Positions 17,497-25,922 are shown, counted from the first letter of the stretch. The stretch: DNA of 64,000 bases from Butyricicoccus pullicaecorum DSM 23266 (GCF_900167005.1 NZ_FUXW01000004.1:1-64000); one strand, 5' to 3'. Numbers and translations: made by a program. Notes: a model not told the origin generated them from the sequence alone.

Positions 17497-17521
17497 TTTT
17501 ATTTCATTGGAGCGCTGCGTC

Positions 17522-18286
17522 ATGAAACGATACCAACAATACATCATGCCTGTGCTTTGCCTGATCGTCGTGCTGGCCGTCTGGGAGTTCAGTGTACAGT
17601 TTTTCGGCATTGATCTCTATGTTCTGCCCGCACCAAGCGATATTGTCAAAGCCATCGGTTCGGAGTTTGGCACCCTGTGGATGCATTCCATGGTGACCTT
17701 GCAGGAGGCTGTCATCGGTCTGCTGATCGCCACCGTGCTCGCCATCCTCATCGCTATCCTCATGGACTTAAACCGTACCTTCCGGCACAGTGTCTTTCCC
17801 TATCTCGTGGTTTCCCAGACCGTCCCGGTCATGGTTCTGGGACCGCTCTTTACCATGTGGCTGGGCTTTGGACTGGCGCCCAAAATTCTCATGGTTGTCT
17901 TTATGTGCTTTTTCCCCATCGCGATCGCCTTTTCCGATGCGCTTCAGCACGTAAACCGCAACCAAATCAATCTGCTGCGCAGTTTTGGCGCGAATCTACT
18001 GCAGCAATATCTATATGTAAAAATCCCCACCGCGGCGCCTGCGCTGTTTTCCGGACTCAAAGTCTCGGCGACCTACTGCATCGGCGGCGCCATCGTCGGT
18101 GAATGGCTGAGCGCATCCGCCGGTCTGGGCTATTACATGATTCGCGTCAAAAATGGCTTTTTGATGGATAAAGTATTCGCTTGTGTCATCATGATCATTA
18201 TTTGGAGCTTACTGCTCAATTTTGCGGTCACGCTGCTCGAGCGCATACTCTTTCCCTATACAAGAAAACGCAAAGGAGTCTCGTAA
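17522..18286 (+). CDS. thiX: ABC transporter permease for thiamine precursor (ThiX-like)
   Basis: A 254-residue inner-membrane permease with six hydrophobic segments and the EWLSASAGLGYYMIRVKNGF segment (about 204-223) that couples to the ATPase in BPD-type permeases of the SsuC/TauC/ThiX group. I start at MKRYQQYIMPVLC behind a GGAG site, since any upstream start would lie within the riboswitch terminator. It is the first gene of a riboswitch-governed operon, which indicates transport of a thiamine precursor, probably a pyrimidine such as formylaminopyrimidine or HMP. Confidence 0.85.
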   Translation: MKRYQQYIMPVLCLIVVLAVWEFSVQFFGIDLYVLPAPSDIVKAIGSEFGTLWMHSMVTLQEAVIGLLIATVLAILIAILMDLNRTFRHSVFPYLVVSQTVPVMVLGPLFTMWLGFGLAPKILMVVFMCFFPIAIAFSDALQHVNRNQINLLRSFGANLLQQYLYVKIPTAAPALFSGLKVSATYCIGGAIVGEWLSASAGLGYYMIRVKNGFLMDKVFACVIMIIIWSLLLNFAVTLLERILFPYTRKRKGVS

Positions 18287-18287
18287 G

Positions 18288-19280
18288 ATGAAAAAAGGAT
18301 TGGCAATGTTCCTCGCGCTGGGTCTGTGTCTCGGCATGACCGCATGCGGCGGACAGACCGAACAGACCACCGAGGGGGATGGTCTCAAGGAAGTAACGCT
18401 GGTACTCGACTATGTACCCAACACCAACCACACCGGCATTTATGTTGCCCAGAAGTCGGGCTATTTTGAGCAGCACGGCCTCAAGGTCAACATCATTGAG
18501 CCGGGTGACAACGACGCAACCACGCTGTGTGCGGTCGGCAAGGCTGAATTTGCCGTGACCTATCAGGAGAACGTCACCTATGCCCGCACGGCATCCGAGC
18601 CACTCCCCATCCGTGCCATCGCTGCCATCATTCAGCACAACACCTCGGGCTTTATCTCCCGTGCAGAGGACAACATCCAGTCTCCCAAGGACTTTGAGGG
18701 CAAGGTCTACGCCGGCTGGCAGGCTCCCAGCGAGGAAGCCGTGCTCAAAGCCGTTATGGCAGGCGCAGGCGCTGACTTCTCCAAGCTGACCATGGTCGGT
18801 GCAACCGGCAGCGGTCTGGAATCGATGGGCGACGACATCGACATTCAGTGGGAATTTGAAGGCTGGGCAGTCATCAACGACCGTATGCAGGGCTATGACA
18901 TCAACTACATGCCGGTCAAGGATCTGGACTCCCGTCTGGACTACTACACCCCGGTCATCATCACCAACGAAGACATGATCGAAAACGATCCCGAGACCGT
19001 TCAGGCCTTCATGGATGCCGTCAAGCAGGGCTATGAATACGCCATCGAATCGCCCGAGGCTGCCGCAAACATCCTTCACGAAGTCATCCCGGATACCGAC
19101 ATGGACTTCCTGCTTGAGTCCCAGAAGTTCCTCAGCGATCAGTACAGCTTGGACAGCGACACTTGGGGCCTGATGAAGGACGAAGTCTGGGACGGCTACA
19201 CCGAGTTTATGTATGAGTACGGTCTGATCGATCATACCATCCCGGCCAGCGAGCAGTACACCAACCAGTTTATCAAGTAA
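18288..19280 (+). CDS. thiY: Thiamine-precursor substrate-binding lipoprotein (ThiY/NMT1-like)
   Basis: A 330-residue lipoprotein: signal residues 1-19 with lipobox GMTAC and mature Cys20, then an NMT1/THI5-like periplasmic-binding fold. VTLVLDYVPNTNHTGIYVAQ near residue 37 is the characteristic first strand-helix of the group that binds hydroxymethylpyrimidine-type compounds. It follows thiX by one nucleotide and precedes thiZ by 12 nt. The riboswitch upstream supports the precursor-binding role, while the exact ligand is unproven. Confidence 0.88.
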   Translation: MKKGLAMFLALGLCLGMTACGGQTEQTTEGDGLKEVTLVLDYVPNTNHTGIYVAQKSGYFEQHGLKVNIIEPGDNDATTLCAVGKAEFAVTYQENVTYARTASEPLPIRAIAAIIQHNTSGFISRAEDNIQSPKDFEGKVYAGWQAPSEEAVLKAVMAGAGADFSKLTMVGATGSGLESMGDDIDIQWEFEGWAVINDRMQGYDINYMPVKDLDSRLDYYTPVIITNEDMIENDPETVQAFMDAVKQGYEYAIESPEAAANILHEVIPDTDMDFLLESQKFLSDQYSLDSDTWGLMKDEVWDGYTEFMYEYGLIDHTIPASEQYTNQFIK

Positions 19281-19292
19281 GGAACGATCACC

Positions 19293-20030
19293 ATGAAATT
19301 GCAGATCAAAAACATCTGCGTCACGTTCGAACAAAAGCGGATTCTGGAAAACCTGTGCATGGATGTACAGGACGGGGAATTCGTCGCGCTGATCGGCCCG
19401 TCCGGCTGCGGCAAGAGCACCCTGCTCAACATCCTCGCAGGCGTGCTCACGCCCGAATCGGGCGAAGTGTTCGTGGACGGCACACCGGTGCACGGTGTGT
19501 CCTCCCGCTTCGCTTACATGCCGCAAAACGACCTGCTTCTGCCCTGGAAAACCATTCTGGACAACGTGACCCTGTACGGCAGGCTGCACGGGCAGAAAAA
19601 GCAGGCGCAGGAGGCCGCGCTCAAGGAGTTTCCAGTATTCGGTTTGCAGGGCTATGAGCATGCTTATCCCGATGAGCTGTCCGGCGGTATGCGTCAGCGC
19701 GCAGCATTCCTGCGCACCGCACTGTGCAGCGCAGATATCATGCTGCTCGACGAGCCGTTCGGTGCACTCGATGTCATCACTCGAAACGAGATGCAGGACT
19801 GGCTGCTGCGGCTACGTGCCGAACTTGGACGCACCACCCTGCTGGTCACCCACGACATTGACGAGGCGCTGTATCTGGCTGATCGCATTGTCGTTCTGGG
19901 CGGCCGACCGGCTTCGGTCACCCGCGAGATCGATCTGACCGGCGTACAAAAGAGCCGCGACTGGCTGTATGAACAGAGTGATCTGCGCAAGGAGATCCAC
20001 AGGATTTTACGAAATGAAATCGATCATTGA
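19293..20030 (+). CDS. thiZ: ABC transporter ATP-binding protein (ThiZ-like)
   Basis: A 245-residue nucleotide-binding subunit with Walker A GPSGCGKST (35-43), Q-loop MPQND, signature LSGGMRQR, Walker B MLLDEPFGALD and switch His in VTHDIDEAL. It powers the ThiX permease. Family resemblance is to the SsuB/TauB/ThiZ group. Its last 17 nt overlap the start of the TatD-like gene, which ties that hydrolase to the operon. Confidence 0.9.
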   Translation: MKLQIKNICVTFEQKRILENLCMDVQDGEFVALIGPSGCGKSTLLNILAGVLTPESGEVFVDGTPVHGVSSRFAYMPQNDLLLPWKTILDNVTLYGRLHGQKKQAQEAALKEFPVFGLQGYEHAYPDELSGGMRQRAAFLRTALCSADIMLLDEPFGALDVITRNEMQDWLLRLRAELGRTTLLVTHDIDEALYLADRIVVLGGRPASVTREIDLTGVQKSRDWLYEQSDLRKEIHRILRNEIDH

Positions 20031-20724
20031 CGGTCACATCCATGTGACACCCGCGCTTGTCCCCCATCTGCGCGATGCGCGATGCATCGCCAACGCAGAC
20101 AGCCCGGAAGAATACGATTTTTTAACCCATACCCAACTGCCCGGCATGGTCATTTCCGCCGGTATTCACCCTTGGAAAGCTGACTGCACATCTTGGGATG
20201 CGATGGAACCCATTCTGCGGCAGGTATCTGTGATCGGAGAAATCGGTCTGGACAATGTCTGGTGTACGGTCGATCTTGACGTGCAGCGCACCGTTTTCGA
20301 GCGACAGCTTGCCTTCGCGCAGCAGCTGGGCAAGCCGGTCATCCTGCACACCAAGGGCATGGAACGCGAAATTCTGGACACCATCCGCCGCTACCCCAAT
20401 CGCTATCTGGTGCACTGGTACGCCTGCCCGCATGGACTGCAAGACTATATCGACTTGGGATTCTGGTTCACGGTTGGGCCGGATGCTGCACTCGACCGGG
20501 ATGTTGCCCATCTGGCGCAAACTGTCCCGCTCGATCGTCTGCTCATAGAATCCGACGGTCTGGACGGCATCGCATGGGGTCAGCACGTAACCCTCACCCC
20601 GGCCGACTATCCGGCCGCGATGGAACGCCATCTGCACGCGGTCGCCGCGCTGCGCGGACTGACCGCTGACGCGCTCCGTCCTGTCCTTATGCACAATCTG
20701 GACACCTTCCTATTGGGCATTTAG
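20014..20724 (+). CDS. TatD-family metal-dependent hydrolase in the thiamine operon
   Basis: A 236-residue TIM-barrel hydrolase of the TatD group. Metal ligands are visible: His8 and His10 in DGHIHV, Glu in GEIGLD, His in VILHTKG, His in YLVHWYA and Asp in LIESDG. TatD proteins are known as 3'-5' DNases, but the overlap with thiZ and riboswitch control suggest a role in the imported thiamine precursor, for example hydrolytic release of an amino group as done by YlmB deformylase in other Firmicutes. That is inference from context. The ATG overlaps the end of thiZ, and a terminator follows. Confidence 0.8.
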   Translation: MKSIIDGHIHVTPALVPHLRDARCIANADSPEEYDFLTHTQLPGMVISAGIHPWKADCTSWDAMEPILRQVSVIGEIGLDNVWCTVDLDVQRTVFERQLAFAQQLGKPVILHTKGMEREILDTIRRYPNRYLVHWYACPHGLQDYIDLGFWFTVGPDAALDRDVAHLAQTVPLDRLLIESDGLDGIAWGQHVTLTPADYPAAMERHLHAVAALRGLTADALRPVLMHNLDTFLLGI

Positions 20725-20738
20725 CCTTCTCACATACG

Positions 20739-20775
20739 AAAAGCACCGATTCACACAGAGTCGGTGCTTTTTATT
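20739..20775 (+). terminator. Terminator of the thiXYZ-tatD operon
   Basis: AAAGCACCGA and TCGGTGCTTT form a 10-bp stem followed by TTATTTG. Confidence 0.85.
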
Positions 20776-20808
20776 TGTCACCTTTTACTGCATTTTTCAT
20801 AATTTTTA

Positions 20809-20836
20809 TTGATTTTATCTCAATATTTTGTATAAT
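20809..20836 (+). promoter_or_regulatory. Promoter of the D,D-carboxypeptidase gene
   Basis: TTGATT, 16 nt, TATAAT in an AT-rich stretch, about 45 nt before the start codon. Confidence 0.65.
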
Positions 20837-20882
20837 AAATATATATTCTGCTTTAGCAGAGCAAAGAAAGTAGGGATAAGAG

Positions 20883-22343
20883 ATGAAACAAAAATGCAAT
20901 CGACTGCGGGGATGGCTGGCGTGCATGCTGGCCAGTCTGATGCTGGTTCTTGGTCTCACCCCAACGGCGTACGCGCTGGACATTGAGGCCGCTTCGGCCT
21001 TCGTCATGGATGCACAGACAGGGGAATGTCTGTACGAATACAAGGGTGATGTCGCTCGCGTACCCGCCAGCATGACCAAGGTGCTGACCGCGTACATTGT
21101 CTATCAGGAGTTGGAAAAAGGCACGCTGACTTGGGATACCCCGGTCAAAATCAGCCACAATGTCGCGGTCAAGTCCCGTGACAGCAGCTATCCAATGGCT
21201 GTTCCGCTGACCGAAGGCCAGACCTACTCGGTCGACACACTCATGCACCTGATTATGATCCCCTCGGCCAGCGCTTCCTGCATCGCGATGGCCGAGCACA
21301 TCAGCGGCAGCGAAACGGCATTTGTGGAACGCATGAATCAGACCGCTGACGCGCTCGGATTGAATGCAACCTATTATAACTGCCACGGTGCGCGCGTCAA
21401 CTACATCACTGCTCGCTCTCAGGCTATGCTCACCCGCCGCTTCATTCAGGACTACCCGGATATCCTGCGCATCACCTCCAAGAGCGGCGTTTCCTTTAAT
21501 GGTCGCTGGTACAACAACACCAACCACATGCTCAACACCATGGCACCTTATGAGGGTCTGGACGGATTTAAGACCGGTACGATCTCGGAAGCTGGTTACT
21601 GTGTCACTACGACTGCCGAACGCAACGGCCGTCGTGTTATCTCGGTTGTCATGAAGTCCACCAGCGATGCGCAGCGTTTTGCGGATTCCCGCCAACTGCT
21701 TGACCTCGGTTTCTCGGAAATCGCCAAGCGTGATGCGTCCCGTCAGACCACCACGCTGCAAATTGTTCAGCAGCCGAATGTCGTCAACCCCTTCCAGAAA
21801 TTCCAAGTCAGCGCACAGATCGGCGGCGTCTCGGTAAACTACGTTGCCGGTGCACAGTGGTACGTCAACGGTGAGGCGGTCGCGGACTACGGAAACAGCT
21901 ATTTCCAGGTTACGAACGGCAAGACCAGCGTGCTGGACTACACGCTTGATCGACTGGACACGCAGTCACTCAACGTGCAGCTCTGTCTGACCATGGCCGA
22001 CGGCACCGTGCGCACGGCGCAGACTACACTGCCGGTTGCATCGGTCGATCTCGCGCTCGACGCTTCGCTTAATCTGGAACGCGCAGACGTCTATCCGGGT
22101 AAGACGGTCACCATCACGGCAGATGTGACCAGCCCGGCAGCTCTGCCCAAGGTCACCGTACCGGTACAGTGGGAACTCGACGGTAATGTCATCCCCAACG
22201 CACCCCAGACGGTCACGCTGGAAAACGGTCACGGACAGGTCTCTCTGGATTGGACCGCGCCCGACGACGGCAAGTACGATCTGACCGTCTCCATCGGCAA
22301 TGCGGACGAAGTTGAACTCGAATGCGAGCTGCGTGCCGCTTAA
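20883..22343 (+). CDS. dacF: D-alanyl-D-alanine carboxypeptidase (DacF/PBP5-like) with Ig-like tail
   Basis: A 486-residue secreted or membrane-attached peptidase that trims the terminal D-Ala of peptidoglycan stem peptides. A signal peptide ends at AYA near residue 31. The nucleophile motif PASMTK gives Ser63 and Lys66, and the third motif appears as DGFKTG. The second motif, normally SxN (SGN or SAN), reads Ser128-Ala-Ser130, so the conserved Asn is a Ser. After residue about 290 come beta-sandwich domains instead of the amphipathic anchor helix usual in PBP5; the last (about 395-480) looks like a bacterial Ig-like domain. It is a single gene with its own promoter and terminator. Confidence 0.88.
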   Translation: MKQKCNRLRGWLACMLASLMLVLGLTPTAYALDIEAASAFVMDAQTGECLYEYKGDVARVPASMTKVLTAYIVYQELEKGTLTWDTPVKISHNVAVKSRDSSYPMAVPLTEGQTYSVDTLMHLIMIPSASASCIAMAEHISGSETAFVERMNQTADALGLNATYYNCHGARVNYITARSQAMLTRRFIQDYPDILRITSKSGVSFNGRWYNNTNHMLNTMAPYEGLDGFKTGTISEAGYCVTTTAERNGRRVISVVMKSTSDAQRFADSRQLLDLGFSEIAKRDASRQTTTLQIVQQPNVVNPFQKFQVSAQIGGVSVNYVAGAQWYVNGEAVADYGNSYFQVTNGKTSVLDYTLDRLDTQSLNVQLCLTMADGTVRTAQTTLPVASVDLALDASLNLERADVYPGKTVTITADVTSPAALPKVTVPVQWELDGNVIPNAPQTVTLENGHGQVSLDWTAPDDGKYDLTVSIGNADEVELECELRAA

Positions 22344-22360
22344 ACTTAACCCCATACGCG

Positions 22361-22395
22361 CAAAAGGGACAGTCAAAAGACTGTCCCTTTGCTTT
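22361..22395. terminator. Convergent terminator between dacF and the AhpF-like gene
   Basis: AAAAGGGACAGTC-N4-GACTGTCCCTTT stem followed by GCTTTT; it can serve both converging genes. Confidence 0.85.
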
Positions 22396-24020
22396 TACAG
22401 ATTCTGTTCGATCCAGTCCAGAATCTGCTCGATATTCTTTTTGCCAAATGTGATTTGGCTGTCATTGAGCACCATACACGGCACGCTCATGACCTGATAC
22501 TGCTTTTGCAGATCAGGGAAATGATTGAGATCGTACACCTCGGCGGTGACCTGTGCGTTTTCTGCCGCAATTCGCTGTGCCGCCGTGACCAGTTCCGGGC
22601 ACTTGGTGCACGAGAGCGAGACCAGCACCTTGAGCAAGATCGGCTGATGCAGACTCTGAATGCGTGCGGCAACCGACGGCTCGATGCTCTGTCCCGGTCC
22701 TGCCGCATTGTACAGTCCGAGCACGAACGAAGTAAATTCATGTCCGCCCGGAATGCCATGGAAGGCCAATCCGGTATAGCTTCCATCTGCACGGCAGACA
22801 CGGACACACGGACGGTCAGCAACTTCCGCGCCCGCGTAGGTCACGGTCAGCTTGTCGGTCAGACGGCTCAGCTCGGTCATGTAGGCTTCCAGCTCCCGTC
22901 CGGCTGCGTTGTCGTCGATTGCAAGCTGCAAGCACAGAGAGCTCTGCATGCGGTCAAACACCGACTGCAACTGCGCCAGCAGATCGGGTGTAAACAGTTC
23001 GCTCTGCACATCGGCGTGCACCGCCTGCGGTTCGGGCTGCTTGGCCACTGCCTGCGGCAGTTCGGGACGCAGACCGGTCTCGGCCTGCATCTGCGCAGCG
23101 TAGCGCTCCAGCTCGGTTGCCGCCAGTGCGCCATCACCTACCGCTGTCACGACCTGACGCAGCGACTTGACGCACACGTCACCGGCAGCATATACGCCGG
23201 GAACGCTGGTCTGCTGGCTGCGGTCGGTCACCACATAGCCCTGCTCATTCAGCTCGGCAATGCCGCGCAGCAGGTCGGTCTCAGGCTCATATCCGGCAAA
23301 GACAAACACGCCGAACGTATCACCATCGGCTGCCCGATACTCTCCAACCTCACCGGTCTGCGAGTTGCGATACCGCAGGTAACGCAGTGCCGTATCGCCT
23401 TCCACCTTCTCAACCTGGGTATGGGTCAAGACGGTAATCTTCTCATGCTCACGCGCAGCGTTAGCCGCTGCCGGTGCGCAGGAAAAATCCGCACCGCGCA
23501 TCATAATCGTGACATGACGCGCATATTTGGTGAGAAATACGCTCTCCTCGGCTGCTGCGAAACCGCCGCCCACGACGAACACATCCTTGCCGGCGAAAAA
23601 CTCACCGTCACAGGTCGCACAATACGCCACGCCGTGACCTCGAAACTCTTCTTCGCCTTCAAAGCCGATCATGCGAGGATGGGCACCGGTGGCAAGCAGG
23701 ATGCCAAAGCATCGCAGCTCGCCCCGATTGGTATAAACGGTCTTGATTTGCCCCTGTACATCCAGACGCTCAGCCTCGGCTAGCAGGAACTCTGCGCCGA
23801 ACTGCTCGGCTTGACGCTGCATGACAGCCGTCAGCGCCGCACCGCTGGTGCGCTCGATGCCCGGGTAGTTGACCACCTCTGCCGTAATGGTAATCTGTCC
23901 GCCAAAGTGCTCCTTTTCCAGCACCAGCACACGATACCGTGCCCGCGCCAGATAAATGGCTGCGGTCAGGCCGGCAGGCCCGCCTCCGATGACGACAACA
24001 TCATAGAGATTATCGCTCAT
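22395..24020 (-). CDS. ahpF: AhpF-like reductase: thioredoxin-reductase domain with C-terminal thioredoxin-fold domains
   Basis: A 541-residue flavoprotein expected to reduce the peroxiredoxin encoded 12 nt upstream. Residues 1-310 are a thioredoxin reductase with FAD site VVIGGGPAGLTAA, redox pair Cys134/Cys137 in CATCDG, and the second dinucleotide site VFVVGGGFAAAEE. Residues about 345-541 form two thioredoxin-like folds; the last has the CxxC pair Cys471/Cys474 in SCTKCPE. In the classical AhpF this double-thioredoxin module is N-terminal; here it is at the C-terminus, a layout seen in other Firmicutes. The start is uncertain by three codons: an AGGG site favours the ATG used here over the one at 24029. 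Confidence 0.88.
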   Translation of the reverse strand: MSDNLYDVVVIGGGPAGLTAAIYLARARYRVLVLEKEHFGGQITITAEVVNYPGIERTSGAALTAVMQRQAEQFGAEFLLAEAERLDVQGQIKTVYTNRGELRCFGILLATGAHPRMIGFEGEEEFRGHGVAYCATCDGEFFAGKDVFVVGGGFAAAEESVFLTKYARHVTIMMRGADFSCAPAAANAAREHEKITVLTHTQVEKVEGDTALRYLRYRNSQTGEVGEYRAADGDTFGVFVFAGYEPETDLLRGIAELNEQGYVVTDRSQQTSVPGVYAAGDVCVKSLRQVVTAVGDGALAATELERYAAQMQAETGLRPELPQAVAKQPEPQAVHADVQSELFTPDLLAQLQSVFDRMQSSLCLQLAIDDNAAGRELEAYMTELSRLTDKLTVTYAGAEVADRPCVRVCRADGSYTGLAFHGIPGGHEFTSFVLGLYNAAGPGQSIEPSVAARIQSLHQPILLKVLVSLSCTKCPELVTAAQRIAAENAQVTAEVYDLNHFPDLQKQYQVMSVPCMVLNDSQITFGKKNIEQILDWIEQNL

Positions 24021-24032
24021 CCGGCTCATCCC

Positions 24033-24596
24033 TTACAGCTGGCCGACCAGATCCAGGCTGGGCTTAAGGGTCTCTGCGCCCGGCTTCCACTTTGCAGGGC
24101 ATACCTCGTCGCCGTGCTCGGCAACAAACTGGCTCGCCTGTACGCGGCGCAGCAGCTCGTCTGCGTTGCGGCCAACATTGCCCGCGATGACCTCGTAAGC
24201 TACGATACGGCCTTCCGGATTTACGATAAAGGTGCCGCGCTCTGCAACGCCGCTCTCGTCGATGTAAACCTCAAAGTCCTTGGCCAGTGCGTGGGTCGGG
24301 TCTGCCAGCATGGGGAACTGGATCTTCTTGATGCGGTCGGATGCGTCATGCCATGCCTTATGTACAAAGTGGGTATCGCACGAAACGGTGTATACTTCAC
24401 AGTTAATCTTCTGGAACTCGGCATACAGATTTGCCAGATCCTCCAGCTCGGTCGGGCAGACAAAGGTGAAATCAGCCGGGTAGAAGAAGAATACACTCCA
24501 CTTTCCTACCACATCTGCCTTGGAAACGGTCTGAAAGGCTCCGTTCTGGTAAGCCTGTACCTGAAAATCGCGAACTTCTTTCTGAATCATAGACAT
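24033..24596 (-). CDS. ahpC: Alkyl hydroperoxide reductase peroxiredoxin
   Basis: A 187-residue typical 2-Cys peroxiredoxin that reduces hydrogen peroxide and organic peroxides. The peroxidatic Cys47 lies in FYPADFTFVCPTE and the resolving Cys166 in HGDEVCPAKW. The length is exactly that of AhpC. The second of two ATGs is chosen because GGAGG is 10 nt from it but only 1 nt from the first. It is the first gene of the leftward ahpC-ahpF operon, which starts from a near-consensus promoter divergent from the AraC-type regulator. Confidence 0.95.
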   Translation of the reverse strand: MSMIQKEVRDFQVQAYQNGAFQTVSKADVVGKWSVFFFYPADFTFVCPTELEDLANLYAEFQKINCEVYTVSCDTHFVHKAWHDASDRIKKIQFPMLADPTHALAKDFEVYIDESGVAERGTFIVNPEGRIVAYEVIAGNVGRNADELLRRVQASQFVAEHGDEVCPAKWKPGAETLKPSLDLVGQL

Positions 24597-24629
24597 AATT
24601 GTCATGCCTCCTTATATTTTGAATTTGAT

Positions 24630-24648
24630 TTGGTTAGTTCTGACCAAC
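24630..24648. promoter_or_regulatory. Inverted repeat with GGTTAGTT in the ahpC leader
   Basis: TTGGT-N8-ACCAA encloses GGTTAGTT, the half-site also found in the palindrome before the araC-like gene. It sits at the predicted ahpC start point, where a bound protein would interfere with transcription. Confidence 0.45.
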
Positions 24649-24657
24649 TTCGAGAAT

Positions 24658-24686
24658 AGTATACGATATCAATTATCATTTGTCAA
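24658..24686 (-). promoter_or_regulatory. Promoter of ahpC-ahpF
   Basis: On the minus strand TTGACA, 17 nt, TATACT. The spacer (AATGATAATTGATATCG) is AT-rich and loosely PerR-like but is not a clear PerR box. Confidence 0.75.
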
Positions 24687-24789
24687 GCACTGTTTCCATT
24701 TATTTTTTCAAAAATTTCCAATGCCATTTGGCTTGCAATCTTCCCCCTGCAAAACAGCTTGCATTTTTCTCCCAAATATAGTAAGATAT

Positions 24790-24811
24790 GGTTAGTTATA
24801 GCTAACTAACC
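24790..24811. promoter_or_regulatory. Perfect palindrome upstream of the araC-like gene
   Basis: GGTTAGTTA-N4-TAACTAACC, ending 19 nt before the start codon. The GGTTAG/CTAACC core resembles iron-regulator (DtxR/IdeR) boxes. Shared half-site with the ahpC leader suggests one regulator for both directions. Confidence 0.6.
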
Positions 24812-24830
24812 ATCAGAAAGGAGGAGCGAT

Positions 24831-25775
24831 ATGCTAACAGAATATCTTGCGCAGCACCCGGCGCAGGCCGATGCCGTATGGCATACCGTTATGCCCGGCG
24901 TCTGTGTATACCGCTTCTCCATCCGCGAACCGCTCATCCTATCTTCACCGCATTTGGATGCGCTGCATTTTGAAACGCTCTACTGTGATCAGGGTACTCT
25001 GACCCTGGAGCAGATAGGAAATCAGGCACGCACGGTCGGTGCGCACGACGTTTTGCTGGTCTCGGACACGGACAACCTATGTCGTCTGTGCATTCCCTCC
25101 TCTTTGAGCGGGATTCTGGTATCTGTCGATGCTGTTCAGGCACGCAGCAGTCTGCGCACGCTCTGTCATCTGATGGGTGATCTCACGCTCGATCTGCACA
25201 CCGTTCGGCACCGTATGGCGCAGCAAAATGGCTGTGCCCTGCTGCGGCAATCGTCCTGGACGCATGCCATGTTCGCTACCCTGCTGCAGCTGCCCCAGGC
25301 CGAACACGCACGATACTGCGTCTGGAAATCGACCGAACTCTTATATCTGTTATGCACGCACAGCAACCTGCTCGAATCCGATTGCAGTCCGGTCATCCCC
25401 GACAGTCGGCTGGCGTACACCGTGCGCGATATCCGCGATTATATGGCGTGTCATCTGGACGAAAAATTGACCATCGCCAGCCTGTGCCGCCGCTTCGGCC
25501 TGTCCCCGACCGCCTTCAAAACCTGCTTCCGCCGCATGTATGGCCAGCCCATTCACAACTGGCTGCAGCAAAAGCGCATGGAACATGCCGGAACTCTTTT
25601 GCGTGCACAATCCATGACCGTTCTGCAAGTTGCGCAGTCGGTCGGATATGACGGGGTCAGTCAATTTAACGCCGCATTCAAGCGCCGCTACGGTCTTACG
25701 CCCACCCAATACAGAAAAATGTCCGATCCCGTCGATCGCCGCCCGATTCCGCAAGACGATCCTGCTGCAATCTGA
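24831..25775 (+). CDS. AraC-family transcriptional regulator (PchR-like)
   Basis: A 314-residue regulator. The C-terminal 100 residues (about 195-295) hold the two AraC helix-turn-helix motifs, with LTIASLCRRFGLSPTAFKTC and the conserved second-motif stretch VLQVAQSVGYDGVSQFNAAF, then KRRYGLTPTQYRK. The N-terminal 190 residues fit the PchR group, whose better known members respond to siderophore or iron signals. It is divergent from ahpC and immediately upstream of the metal-ATPase cluster, so it could govern either. Start chosen by GGAGGAG. Confidence 0.85.
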   Translation: MLTEYLAQHPAQADAVWHTVMPGVCVYRFSIREPLILSSPHLDALHFETLYCDQGTLTLEQIGNQARTVGAHDVLLVSDTDNLCRLCIPSSLSGILVSVDAVQARSSLRTLCHLMGDLTLDLHTVRHRMAQQNGCALLRQSSWTHAMFATLLQLPQAEHARYCVWKSTELLYLLCTHSNLLESDCSPVIPDSRLAYTVRDIRDYMACHLDEKLTIASLCRRFGLSPTAFKTCFRRMYGQPIHNWLQQKRMEHAGTLLRAQSMTVLQVAQSVGYDGVSQFNAAFKRRYGLTPTQYRKMSDPVDRRPIPQDDPAAI

Positions 25776-25822
25776 TATAATCTAAAGTCACAGAAGCCAT
25801 CTGCCTAAAGGAGGGAATTCCT

Positions 25823-25903
25823 TTGAAACAGCATCGTTTTTGGGCTTGGGGTGCTGTGATCTGCATGATCATGGTCATGCTGACCGGCTACCACCGTAAA
25901 TAA
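25823..25903 (+). CDS. 26-residue membrane peptide with TTG start
   Basis: A very small gene: a strong AAAGGAGGG site 7 nt before TTG, then 26 codons. Residues 1-6 are polar and basic (MKQHRF), 7-21 form one hydrophobic span (WAWGAVICMIMVMLT), and the end is GYHRK. The ribosome site, the compact reading and the 19-nt gap to the next gene support expression. It probably is a single-pass peptide working with the P-type ATPase encoded downstream. I have no named family for it. A TATAAT at 25776-25781 lies upstream, with a poor -35. Confidence 0.7.
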   Translation: MKQHRFWAWGAVICMIMVMLTGYHRK

Positions 25904-25922
25904 CAGAAAGGAAGTACACCTG

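Noticed and set aside
17480-17521. Earlier start for the ThiX-like permease
   Set aside because: It would place the start inside the riboswitch terminator and adds residues unlike the family; the ATG at 17522 has a ribosome site.
24658-24686. PerR box in the ahpC promoter
   Set aside because: The spacer is AT-rich but does not match the two TTATAAT-like half-sites well enough.
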